This document shows, in pieces, positions 1 through 7,243 of a stretch of DNA of 8,527 nt; position 1 is the stretch's first letter; each line of letters opens with the position of its first letter. This stretch comes from Thermodesulfobacteriota bacterium (GTDB lineage: Bacteria; Desulfobacterota; S145-22): the NCBI GenBank assembly GCA_024763435.1, contig JANTFN010000065.1:1-8527 (forward strand), written 5' to 3'. The notes under the pieces are model-generated. The model was given only the letters and a program-made list of their open reading frames with translations. It was not told where the DNA came from and did no database searches. The translations under genes and the position numbers were made by a program.

Positions 1-382
1 GCCAGATCACCTTTTTATCGCTCGTCCTGATGAGGGATACATCCATAACAACGGTTACCCTGTATTCAGAAACCTTTCCATCAGGAGAATAGGTAAGGGT
101 ATCCAGGCGGAAATCCCTTATCGTTCCATGGATAACGGCATCCGCGTTTTTGGTATCCACAAGCTTAAGTTCCTTGCTCCGGACAAACTGTGAAATAAGG
201 GCGTTTGTAAAAAAGGTTTCAATATTGGTTTCCGTTGTTTTATTTTCAAAAACAGGGATACTTATTTTCGTGATATCCTTGGGGAGGTTATTTGCCTTTC
301 CCTTAAAATGGTACCCGCAACCGGCCAGGAATACGGCAGCAAGCATCATGCTTAAAAGAATATTCCAGGATTTTTTACGCAT
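1..382 (-). CDS. lptE: LPS-assembly lipoprotein LptE, partial (C-terminus beyond left edge)
   Basis: LptE is an outer-membrane lipoprotein that plugs the LptD barrel and helps place lipopolysaccharide in the outer leaflet. The reading frame is open from an ATG at 382 to the left edge, giving 127 residues with no stop. The N-terminus is a classic lipoprotein signal: positive residues at 2-4 (RKK), a hydrophobic stretch about 8-20, and the lipobox LAGC with the acylated cysteine at residue 22. It is followed directly by GYHFKG, the usual start of mature LptE-family proteins. Next come a beta-rich 'ISIPVFENKTTE' segment and a 'DAVIHGTIRDFRLD' segment, both typical of the family. A strong GGAGG five bases upstream of the ATG supports this start; the second and third Met (12, 13) lie inside the signal peptide. 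The gene follows leuS, the same order as leuS-lptE in E. coli, which supports the call. Family-level assignment is firm; the C-terminal part is unseen. Confidence 0.88.
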   Translation of the reverse strand, partial: MRKKSWNILLSMMLAAVFLAGCGYHFKGKANNLPKDITKISIPVFENKTTETNIETFFTNALISQFVRSKELKLVDTKNADAVIHGTIRDFRLDTLTYSPDGKVSEYRVTVVMDVSLIRTSDKKVIW

Positions 383-385
383 ACG

Positions 386-392
386 CCCCTCC
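386..392 (-). promoter_or_regulatory. Strong ribosome binding site of lptE
   Basis: On the minus strand the sequence reads GGAGGGG followed by CGT and the ATG at 382, so the GGAGG core sits five bases before the start. It is the best Shine-Dalgarno match at any start in the window. It suggests that lptE is translated independently rather than by coupling to leuS. Confidence 0.8.
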
Positions 393-433
393 TTTTAGGT
401 TTCCCATTTCCCGCTTTCTACCATACGGTACCG

Positions 434-463
434 GAAAAGACAAGACGCGCGCCGCGCTGTCTT
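434..463 (-). terminator. Possible intrinsic terminator or attenuating hairpin after leuS
   Basis: Six bases beyond the leuS region on the minus strand, AAGAC and GTCTT (plus-strand 442-446 and 459-463) form a five-pair outer stem. Inside it GCG pairs with CGC around a CGGCG loop, with one unpaired A as a bulge. The downstream arm runs into GTCTTTTCC, a short and interrupted T-tract. The GC-rich stem right after a stop codon and the T-rich tail are terminator-like, but the tail is weak, so read-through into lptE is plausible. I could not compute the folding energy. Confidence 0.45.
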
Positions 464-468
464 ACCGC

Positions 469-2934
469 TTACCCCGCAACGATATTAACCAGCTTGCCGG
501 GGACATAGATGACCTTTCGCACCGTTTTCCCTTCAAGGTATCTCTTTACCTTTTCAGAGGCCTGTGCGGCTTCCGTAGCTGCCTGTTCGGTAACATCAAC
601 GGGGAGCGACAAGCGGTCTCGGAGTTTCCCGTTAACCTGAATGACCAGGGTAATTTCCTCAACCTTCGTGGCGCTGCTGTCAAACGCGGGCCAGGATTCA
701 TTGATCAGGCAGGTTGTGCCGCCCATCTGGTACCAGAGTTCATCGGTAATGTGGGGGACAAACGGGGAAAGCAGCCGCAGCATGGCCCTGACGGCCTCCT
801 GAAAAGCGCCTGTCGTTTCTTCCCTGAGGGGGAGGATAGCGTAGGTTTCATTGGCCAGTTCCATAATCATGCTGATAGCCGTGTTAAAATGGTAGCGTTT
901 GATGTCTTCCGTAACCTTTTGGATGGTTTGGTGGGTTTTGCGGTGCAGCGCCTGAGACGGAGTGTCCTGGTTGACAGGAGACGGGCCGTTTTTCAGGACC
1001 TCGAGGTTTTCCGTCACAAGCCGCCATATTCTGTTCAAAAAGCGGAAGCTTCCCTCCACACCCTGATCATTCCAGTCCAGGTCCCGTTCGGGGGGTGCCG
1101 CGAACAGGCTGAAGAGCCGCGCGGTGTCCGCCCCGTATTTTTCTATCAGGTAATTGGGGTCCACGACATTTCCCTTTGACTTAGACATCTTCGCGCCGTC
1201 CTTGATAACCATCCCCTGGGTCAGCAGATTCGTGAAGGGCTCATCAAAGGCAATAAAACCCAAATCCCTCAGGACCTTGGTATAAAACCGCGAGTAGAGA
1301 AGGTGCAGGATGGCATGTTCAATGCCGCCGATATACTGGTCCACGGGCAGCCAGTAGGCAACCGCCTCCGGATCGAACAGGCCTTTTTCATAGCGCGCGG
1401 AGGCGTAGCGCATGTAGTACCATGAAGACTCCACAAAGGTATCCATCGTATCCGTTTCCCGCACAGCCGGTTTCCCGCAGCGGGGGCAGGAGACATTCAA
1501 AAAGTCGGCGGATTTCGGCAGAGGAGATTGTCCGCCCTCTCCCAGCTGGAGGTCAAGGGGCAGGGTTACGGGAAGATCCGCCTCCGGGACGGGAACGGGG
1601 CCGCAATCTTCACAGTAAATAATTGGAATGGGCGCGCCCCAGTAGCGCTGGCGAGATATTCCCCAGTCCCGCAACCGGTACTGAACCGTGCGGTTGCCTA
1701 TTTTCTTTTCTTCGAGGAAGTCCGCGATTTTTTCCATGGCCTGCCGGTTGGGCAGCCCATTAAAAGACCCCGAATTGACGAGAACCCCATCTTCGGTGTA
1801 AGCGGCCTCCAGGGTTTCCGCGTCAAGAGCGGTATCTTCGGGCTGAATAACCACGACGAGTGGCAGGTCGTATTTCCGGGCGAACTCGAAATCGCGCTGG
1901 TCGTGAGTGGGAACGGCCATGACCGCGCCGGTTCCATATTCCATCAGGACAAAATTGGCGATGTAAATCGGCATATCCCATCCGGTCAGGGGATTACGGC
2001 AATAGGCCCCGGTAAAAACGCCTTCTTTTTCGAGGTCTTCAGAGGAACGGATGATTTTATCCTGTTTTCTGGTTTTTTCGATGAATGTGCGAACCGCCTC
2101 CTCCTGGGGCATCCCAGCCGCCAGTTCGAGGGCAAGTGGATGTTCCGGCGCCAGGCTCATAAAGGTCGCCCCGAAAAGGGTATCCTGACGTGTCGTAAAA
2201 ACGCGAATGGCGTCATCTCGTCCCTTGAGGGGAAAATCAACCTCCACACCGTGGCTCTTCCCGATCCAGTTTTTCTGCATGGTCAGGACACGCTCGGGCC
2301 ATCCCGGCAGTTTCTTGCAGAAATCAAGAAGCTCCTCGGCATACGCGGTAATTCGAAAGAACCACTGGTCCAGTTCCCGGGAGGAAACCTCCTGATGGCA
2401 ACGCCAGCATTTACCGGCTTCCACCTGCTCGTTTGCCAGAACGGTTTGGCAGGAAGCACACCAGTTCACCGACGATGTTTTTTTATAGGCCAGTCCCTTT
2501 TCAAACATTTTAAGGAAGACCAGCTGCTCCCATCTGTAGTATTCCGGCTCGCAGGTTGACACCTCTCGGTTCCAGTCATAGCTGAAGCCCATTCTTTTAA
2601 GCTGAGCGCGCATGGCATCGATATTTTCTTTTGTCCATTTCGCGGGATGCACGCCCCGTGAAATGGCGGCATTTTCAGCCGGCATCCCGAAGGCGTCCCA
2701 GCCCATGGGATGGAGTACGTTCAGGCCGCGCATCCGGAGGAATCTCGCGACGACATCCCCGATAGAATAATTACGCACGTGTCCCATGTGGATTTTTCCC
2801 GAAGGATAGGGAAACATCTCAAGGAGGTAGAACTTTTCCTTCGTGCTGTCTTCGGTAACGTTAAACAGGGTGTCATCTTCCCATTTTTTCTGCCAGGCCG
2901 GCTCAATCTTCTCCGGCATGTATTTCTGATCCAT
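469..2934 (-). CDS. leuS: Leucyl-tRNA synthetase (class I, with editing domain)
   Basis: LeuRS is the cytoplasmic enzyme that joins leucine to tRNA-Leu using ATP. The 821-residue protein shows the full bacterial architecture. The HIGH-type motif HMGH is at 49-52 and a zinc site has cysteines at 159, 162, 176 and 179. The CP1 editing domain follows, with its threonine-rich TTRQDT at 247-252 and the editing aspartate in HDQRD (D345); T252 and D345 match the E. coli positions that govern removal of mischarged amino acids. A second Cys pair set lies at 441/444 and 483/486. KMSKS is at 582-586, then the anticodon-binding and C-terminal tRNA-contact domains (VIQVNGKLRDRL near the end). The protein is shorter than the E. 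coli enzyme (about 860) because the leucine-specific insertion before KMSKS is missing: only VIKDGA separates QGM from KMSKS, as in many bacteria. The start lies 4 bases after the argG stop with no good Shine-Dalgarno sequence, so translation is probably coupled to argG. Met6 is a less likely start. Confidence 0.98.
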   Translation of the reverse strand: MDQKYMPEKIEPAWQKKWEDDTLFNVTEDSTKEKFYLLEMFPYPSGKIHMGHVRNYSIGDVVARFLRMRGLNVLHPMGWDAFGMPAENAAISRGVHPAKWTKENIDAMRAQLKRMGFSYDWNREVSTCEPEYYRWEQLVFLKMFEKGLAYKKTSSVNWCASCQTVLANEQVEAGKCWRCHQEVSSRELDQWFFRITAYAEELLDFCKKLPGWPERVLTMQKNWIGKSHGVEVDFPLKGRDDAIRVFTTRQDTLFGATFMSLAPEHPLALELAAGMPQEEAVRTFIEKTRKQDKIIRSSEDLEKEGVFTGAYCRNPLTGWDMPIYIANFVLMEYGTGAVMAVPTHDQRDFEFARKYDLPLVVVIQPEDTALDAETLEAAYTEDGVLVNSGSFNGLPNRQAMEKIADFLEEKKIGNRTVQYRLRDWGISRQRYWGAPIPIIYCEDCGPVPVPEADLPVTLPLDLQLGEGGQSPLPKSADFLNVSCPRCGKPAVRETDTMDTFVESSWYYMRYASARYEKGLFDPEAVAYWLPVDQYIGGIEHAILHLLYSRFYTKVLRDLGFIAFDEPFTNLLTQGMVIKDGAKMSKSKGNVVDPNYLIEKYGADTARLFSLFAAPPERDLDWNDQGVEGSFRFLNRIWRLVTENLEVLKNGPSPVNQDTPSQALHRKTHQTIQKVTEDIKRYHFNTAISMIMELANETYAILPLREETTGAFQEAVRAMLRLLSPFVPHITDELWYQMGGTTCLINESWPAFDSSATKVEEITLVIQVNGKLRDRLSLPVDVTEQAATEAAQASEKVKRYLEGKTVRKVIYVPGKLVNIVAG

Positions 2935-2938
2935 TCCG

Positions 2939-4159
2939 CTATGCCCCTGCCTTCCTTTTTTCTTCGATCAACCGGCGTATTCGTAACCGCAGTGCGTTCA
3001 GCCGGATAAACCCCTCCGCGTCTTTCTGGCGATAGACCTCGTCCGCCTCAAAGGTCGCGAAATCCTCACTGTACAGAGATAAAGGCGAACGTCTTCCCAC
3101 AACCATGCAGTTCCCTTTGTAGAGTTTCAACCGCACGTCCCCTGTCACGTCCTTCTGGGTCTCGGTGATGGTTGTTTTGAGAATCTCCATCTCGGGCGTG
3201 AACCAGTAGCCGTAGTAAACAAGCTCGGCAAATTTCGGCATCAACGCGTCCTTCAGGTGCATAACCTCGCGATCCAGCGTAATCGATTCGAGCGCCCGAT
3301 GCGCGGTATAAAGGACCGTCCCGCCCGGGGTTTCATAGACCCCGCGGGACTTCATGCCCACGTAACGGTTTTCCACCATATCCACCCGGCCGATGCCGTT
3401 CTCTCCGGCAATTTTATTCAAGGTATCCAGCAGGGTAGCGGGAGACAGCCGCTTGCCATCCACGGCCACCGGCACACCGGATTCAAAGGAAATCTCAACA
3501 TACCGCGGGATGTTCGGTGCCGCCTCCGGTGAGACGGACAGCACAAACATTTCTTCCGGCGGTTCCGCCCACGGGTCTTCAAGGATACCGCCCTCGAAGC
3601 TGATATGCAGCAGGTTTCTGTCACTGCTGTAGGGTTTTTTCTTTGTCACCGGCACGGGAATTCCACGGCTCTTCGCATAGTCGATAAGGTCGGTCCGCGA
3701 CCGGAATGACCAGTCGCGCCAGGGAGCGATAATCCGAATACCGGGGTCAAGGCCCAGGTAGGAAAGTTCAAACCGAACCTGGTCATTTCCCTTTCCCGTG
3801 GCGCCGTGGGCAACGGCATCGGCACCCTCTAAATGGGCGATCTCAATCTGGCGTTTGGCGATAAGGGGGCGGGCAACGGAGGTCCCCAGCAGGTAAGTCC
3901 CCTCATAAATGGCGCCGGCCTGCATTACCGGGAAGCAGAAGTCCCGAACAAATTCTTCCTTCAGGTCATCAATATAGATTTTACTCGCACCCGTTTTCGC
4001 CGCTTTTTCTTCCAGCGGGGCAAGTTCTTCCCCCTGGCCGACATCCGCGGCAAACGCGATGACCTCGCAGTCGTATGTCTCAATCAACCATTTTAGAATA
4101 ATAGAGGTGTCGAGACCCCCCGAATAGGCAAGAACAACTTTTTTTATTTTTTCTCCCAT
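2939..4159 (-). CDS. argG: Argininosuccinate synthase
   Basis: ArgG condenses citrulline with aspartate, consuming ATP and releasing AMP and pyrophosphate, to make argininosuccinate in the seventh step of arginine synthesis. The 406-residue length is typical of the short bacterial type. The ATP pyrophosphatase loop SGGLDTS is at residues 13-19, preceded by VVLAY. YLLGTSVARPLIAK (89-102) and HGATGKGNDQVRFE (118-131), the citrulline/aspartate and nucleotide-binding signatures, are intact. SSDRNLLHISFEGGILEDP at about 178-196 and TPGGT-like and REVMHLKD segments further on also match the family. AGGGG lies six bases upstream of the ATG, a fair ribosome site, as expected because a 73-base spacer separates it from argF. 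The next enzyme, argininosuccinate lyase, is not downstream; leuS follows after only 4 bases. Confidence 0.98.
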   Translation of the reverse strand: MGEKIKKVVLAYSGGLDTSIILKWLIETYDCEVIAFAADVGQGEELAPLEEKAAKTGASKIYIDDLKEEFVRDFCFPVMQAGAIYEGTYLLGTSVARPLIAKRQIEIAHLEGADAVAHGATGKGNDQVRFELSYLGLDPGIRIIAPWRDWSFRSRTDLIDYAKSRGIPVPVTKKKPYSSDRNLLHISFEGGILEDPWAEPPEEMFVLSVSPEAAPNIPRYVEISFESGVPVAVDGKRLSPATLLDTLNKIAGENGIGRVDMVENRYVGMKSRGVYETPGGTVLYTAHRALESITLDREVMHLKDALMPKFAELVYYGYWFTPEMEILKTTITETQKDVTGDVRLKLYKGNCMVVGRRSPLSLYSEDFATFEADEVYRQKDAEGFIRLNALRLRIRRLIEEKRKAGA

Positions 4160-4232
4160 GCTTTTCCCCTTTTCCGGCCTCCAGACGGCCCCATTCTGGC
4201 AGCCGATTATCTGGAAGGTTATCCGGCTCTAT
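4160..4232 (-). other. argF-argG spacer with competing short inverted repeats
   Basis: This 73-base spacer is the only sizeable gap inside the arginine block. Read on the minus strand it holds TCCAGA (plus 4210-4215), a second CCAGA (4195-4199), then TCTGGA (4180-4185). The last copy can pair with either upstream copy: a 6-base stem with a 24-base loop, or a 5-base stem with a 9-base loop. No T-run follows, so it does not look like an intrinsic terminator. A role in mRNA processing or in setting the argF/argG ratio is speculation. I see no convincing -35/-10 pair here. Confidence 0.3.
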
Positions 4233-5150
4233 TTATGTGTGATTTTCTTCCGCAATCAGAAAGAACATGATGGCCTTCTGCGCGTGAAGACGGTTCTCCG
4301 CCTGATCAAAGACGATAGATTGTTTCCCGTCGATAACATCGGCAGCGACCTCTTCCCCCCTGTGCGCCGGCAGACAGTGCATAAAAAGGGCATTATCACG
4401 AGCGCCTTTCATCAGCGCCGGGGTGACGCAAAACCCTCTGAAGGCTTCAAGGCGTTTTTGCTTTTCCGCTTCCTGCCCCATACTGGTCCAGACATCGGTA
4501 TAAACAACATCCGCGTCCGCAACGGCCTCTTTCGGGTCATGGAATACCGCGACACGTCCCTCCGGTGCCCCGGCGAGGACCTCCGGATCGGGGGTGTAGC
4601 CCTCGGGACACCCAAGCCGGAGTGAAAAATCCAGTTGATCGGCCGCCATAATCCAGGAATGGGCCACGTTATTGCCGTCGCCGATATAGGCGATGGTTAT
4701 CCCTTCAATCGTGTTTTTTTTCTCATAAATGGTAAAGAGATCCGATAAAATCTGACAGGGATGAGCGAAGTCCGTGAGGCCGTTGATAACCGGAATCGAC
4801 GCGGCCTTTGCCAGCGCCGCCACGGACTGGTGGCTGTAGGCGCGTATCATGATGCCGTCGACATACCTGGACAGGACCCGTGCCGTGTCTTCCACCGTTT
4901 CCCCCCGCCCGAGCTGCATCTCGCCCGCGTGAAGCACCACCGGAGAGGCGCCAAGCTGTGTGATGCCCACCTCGAAGGAAACCCGGGTGCGGGTGGAGGG
5001 TTTTTCAAAGATCATGGCGACCGATTTCCCCGCGAGAGGTTTGTCTGAAATTCCTTTTTTCTGGCGTTTCTTCAACCGGGCCGCCTCTTTGATAATCAGA
5101 AAAATTTCGTCATGACTTAAGTCCAGCAATGTTATAAGATCACGTTTCAT
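4233..5150 (-). CDS. argF: Ornithine carbamoyltransferase (anabolic)
   Basis: ArgF transfers the carbamoyl group of carbamoyl phosphate to ornithine to give citrulline. The protein has 305 residues, standard for the bacterial anabolic enzyme. The carbamoyl-phosphate loop STRTR is at 52-56 (within EKPSTRTRVSFE), HPCQ at 130-133, the ornithine-closing loop SMGQE at 223-227, and the catalytic-cysteine motif HCLPAHRG at 258-265. The SMG loop and HCLP motif argue for ornithine as the acceptor rather than N-acetylornithine or aspartate. The start overlaps the argD stop as ATGA (5150-5147), with a GAGG-type ribosome site inside the end of argD, so translational coupling is likely. The order argB-argD-argF-argG supports a biosynthetic rather than catabolic (arginine deiminase) role. 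Confidence 0.97.
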   Translation of the reverse strand: MKRDLITLLDLSHDEIFLIIKEAARLKKRQKKGISDKPLAGKSVAMIFEKPSTRTRVSFEVGITQLGASPVVLHAGEMQLGRGETVEDTARVLSRYVDGIMIRAYSHQSVAALAKAASIPVINGLTDFAHPCQILSDLFTIYEKKNTIEGITIAYIGDGNNVAHSWIMAADQLDFSLRLGCPEGYTPDPEVLAGAPEGRVAVFHDPKEAVADADVVYTDVWTSMGQEAEKQKRLEAFRGFCVTPALMKGARDNALFMHCLPAHRGEEVAADVIDGKQSIVFDQAENRLHAQKAIMFFLIAEENHT

Positions 5151-6343
5151 ATCCCGTCCTCAAAAACAGATATTAAGATTTCAAGCATTTCATTGACCTC
5201 TTTTTCAGAAATAATCAAGGGGGGAAGCATCCGAAGGACAGATTCCCGGGTGCAGTTGATTAAAAGCCCTTTTTCAAAGGCCCTGCGAACCATGTCTCCG
5301 CAGGGCGTGGCAAGGGTCATGCCAACCATCAGGCCCCGCCCATGTATTGTTTCAATGAAAGGAAACTGTTCCTTCAGGTTGTTCAGCCCCGCGCGAATCC
5401 TGTCGCCCATTTTCAGGACATTCGCCAGAAAGGCCTCATCCCTCAGATGCGCCAGGACGACCAGCCCGGCACTGCACGCGACGGGATTTCCACCAAAGGT
5501 CGTGCCATGGCTGCCGGCGGATAGAATCGGGGCGTATTTCTCTCTTGCCAACATGGCGCCAATGGGCAATCCCCCGCCCAGCGCCTTTGCCAGAGTCATG
5601 ACGTCGGGAGTTATCCCCGTCCACTGATAGGCGAATGGCCTTCCCGTCCTGCCCATGCCAACCTGAATTTCGTCCATAATCAGCAGAATATCCCTTTCGT
5701 CACAGAGGGCCCGCACCTTTTGAAGAAATGCGTCCGGCAAAACAACCACGCCGCCTTCCCCGAGGATGGGTTCCAGCATAATAGCGCAGGTTTTGTCCGA
5801 CACTGCCGCCGCGAGCGTCTCAAAATCACCAGGCGGCACATGGCGGAATCCCCCGGGAAGCGGTTCAAACCCGCTTTTCACCTTGGCCTGCCCCGTTGCC
5901 GCGGCCGTGGCCAGGGTTCTTCCGTGAAACGACCCCTCCAGGGTGATAATTTCGGTTCTCCCCTCTTCATGTGTTATATTGGAATACTTCCGCGCGAGCT
6001 TGATCGCGGCCTCGTTGGCCTCGGCGCCGGAGTTGCAGAGGAAGACCCTTTCCAGCCCGGCCAGGGCCGTAAGCTCCGCCGCGAGTTCTGTCTGCGGGGG
6101 CATGAAATAGAGATTGGAAATGTGAACAAGGTTTTTCGCCTGGTTACAGATAGCCTCAACGATCCCGGGATGCGCGTGCCCGAGACCCGTCACGCCGATT
6201 CCGCTCAGGAAATCGAGATAGCACTTGCCGGTGCTGTCATAAACGTAGGCGCCTTCTCCTCGGACGATCGCCGCGGGAAAGCGGTTATAAGTCGGGAAAA
6301 AGGCCTTGTCAGAGACCTCTTTGATTTTTTCAAAATCCATCAT
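5147..6343 (-). CDS. argD: Acetylornithine aminotransferase (PLP-dependent)
   Basis: ArgD is a class III, PLP-dependent aminotransferase that moves an amino group from glutamate to N-acetylglutamate semialdehyde, forming N-acetylornithine; many homologues also serve lysine synthesis as succinyl-diaminopimelate aminotransferase. From the start chosen here it has 398 residues, the usual length. NSGAEANEAAIKLAR at 104-118 binds the cofactor phosphate, SFHGRT is at 138-143, the cofactor-ring aspartate is in DEIQVGMGRTG (D224), and the PLP lysine is K253 in LAKALGGGLPIGA. HGTTFGGNPVAC follows at 279-290. The frame stays open upstream to 6478, but the extra 45 residues only translate the end of argB in another frame, so I start at ATG 6343. 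Its A is the last base of the argB TAA (TAATG). A second ATG directly follows at 6340 and could equally serve. The 3' end overlaps argF by four bases. Confidence 0.97.
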   Translation of the reverse strand: MMDFEKIKEVSDKAFFPTYNRFPAAIVRGEGAYVYDSTGKCYLDFLSGIGVTGLGHAHPGIVEAICNQAKNLVHISNLYFMPPQTELAAELTALAGLERVFLCNSGAEANEAAIKLARKYSNITHEEGRTEIITLEGSFHGRTLATAAATGQAKVKSGFEPLPGGFRHVPPGDFETLAAAVSDKTCAIMLEPILGEGGVVVLPDAFLQKVRALCDERDILLIMDEIQVGMGRTGRPFAYQWTGITPDVMTLAKALGGGLPIGAMLAREKYAPILSAGSHGTTFGGNPVACSAGLVVLAHLRDEAFLANVLKMGDRIRAGLNNLKEQFPFIETIHGRGLMVGMTLATPCGDMVRRAFEKGLLINCTRESVLRMLPPLIISEKEVNEMLEILISVFEDGI

Positions 6344-7230
6344 TATCCAGAATGCTCCTGCACCATTTCTGTCCCCACCCCGCCTTTGGTAAAGATTTCG
6401 AGCAGAACCGCGTGGTGCAGGGACCCATTGATGATATGTGTTTTTTTGACGCCGTTTTTGACCGCCGCCATAACGCACTGCAGTTTGGGAATCATACCCC
6501 CTTGGATGGTTCCGTCCGCGATGAGACGTGCCGCCTCCCCGTCTGTCAGAGAGGAGATAAGGCGACCGTCGGCATTCAGAACACCGTCCACATCCGTCAG
6601 CAGGATGAGTTTCTCCGCGTTGAGGGCCTCCGCGACGCGCCCCGCCACGTGATCCGCGTTGATGTTCAGTGCCTTCCCGTTTTTACCCTGTCCCACCGGC
6701 GCTACAACCGGGATAAACCCCTGGGCTATCAGGGTCTTGAGGATACCGGGACGAATTTCCTTTACGTCCCCAACCTGCCCCAGGTCGATGCCCTCGCCAG
6801 CCCCGTTATCCCCTTCCTCCAGGCGCATCTTCCGCGCCTGTATCAGGCTGCCGTCTTTTCCGGAAAGGCCAACCGCGGCCCCGCCAAACCGGTTGATACG
6901 GCGAACAATAGCGCCGTTCACGAGCCCCGTCAGGACCATTTCCACGACATCCATGGTCCGTTCATCCGTCACACGCAGACCCTGGTGAAATTCCGTTTTG
7001 ATGCCAAGCTGATCCAGCGTGTGTCCTATCTGCGGGCCACCGCCATGAACGACAATGGGGTGCATGCCAACCGCGGCAAGAAGAACGATATCCCGCGCGA
7101 ACTCGTCCTCCAGAATCGGGTCCTTCATCGCGCTTCCCCCATATTTGACCACCACGGTTTTTCCGTGAAAGGCCTGAATAAAGGGGAGGGCTTCAATAAG
7201 GGTTTCAGCCTGTTTAATCAGGGTTTTCAT
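6343..7230 (-). CDS. argB: N-acetylglutamate kinase, arginine-sensitive type
   Basis: ArgB phosphorylates N-acetylglutamate, the second step of arginine synthesis. The 295-residue protein belongs to the amino acid kinase family: the phosphate-binding KYGGSAM is at 29-35, HGGGPQIG at 62-69 binds acetylglutamate, NINADHVAGRVAEAL at 189-203 covers the substrate-binding Asn, LTDVDGV at 211-217 belongs to the nucleotide half, and the catalytic lysine region is IPKL (247-250). About 22 residues precede the first strand (LIEALPFIQAFHGKTVVVKYGG), an N-terminal helix that the 258-residue E. coli enzyme lacks, and the C-terminus ends in LEIFTKGGVGTEM. In family knowledge these two traits mark hexameric kinases that arginine inhibits, so this is probably the feedback-controlled step. 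The start is 13 bases after hslU; only a weak AAGG precedes it. The stop overlaps the argD start. Confidence 0.97.
   Translation of the reverse strand: MKTLIKQAETLIEALPFIQAFHGKTVVVKYGGSAMKDPILEDEFARDIVLLAAVGMHPIVVHGGGPQIGHTLDQLGIKTEFHQGLRVTDERTMDVVEMVLTGLVNGAIVRRINRFGGAAVGLSGKDGSLIQARKMRLEEGDNGAGEGIDLGQVGDVKEIRPGILKTLIAQGFIPVVAPVGQGKNGKALNINADHVAGRVAEALNAEKLILLTDVDGVLNADGRLISSLTDGEAARLIADGTIQGGMIPKLQCVMAAVKNGVKKTHIINGSLHHAVLLEIFTKGGVGTEMVQEHSG
6355..6359 (-). promoter_or_regulatory. Ribosome binding site supporting the argD start at 6343
   Basis: AGGAG lies inside the last codons of argB, 11 bases before ATG 6343 and 14 before the adjacent ATG 6340. It decides against the much longer upstream start and, with the TAATG junction, indicates translation of argD coupled to argB. 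Confidence 0.6.
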
Positions 7231-7243
7231 CGTTACGTTTGCC

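Noticed and set aside
150..398. An 82-codon plus-strand frame at the left end.
   Set aside because: It is antisense to the lptE signal peptide and body, which have a lipobox and a strong ribosome site on the other strand.
426..433. An 8-base perfect palindrome CGGTACCG in the leuS-lptE gap, considered as an operator or part of an lptE promoter.
   Set aside because: It is too short to stand out from chance and no properly spaced -35 and -10 boxes accompany it; the nearby TATGGT lacks a -35 partner.
1528..2559. A 343-codon open frame on the plus strand opposite leuS.
   Set aside because: It lies wholly antisense to a clearly conserved leuS, has no recognisable domain, and long antisense frames are expected opposite genes with GC-rich third positions.
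6344..6478. A longer argD start giving 443 residues.
   Set aside because: The extra 45 residues only read the argB coding end in another frame, do not resemble ArgD, and the start at 6343 gives normal family length with a ribosome site and TAATG coupling.
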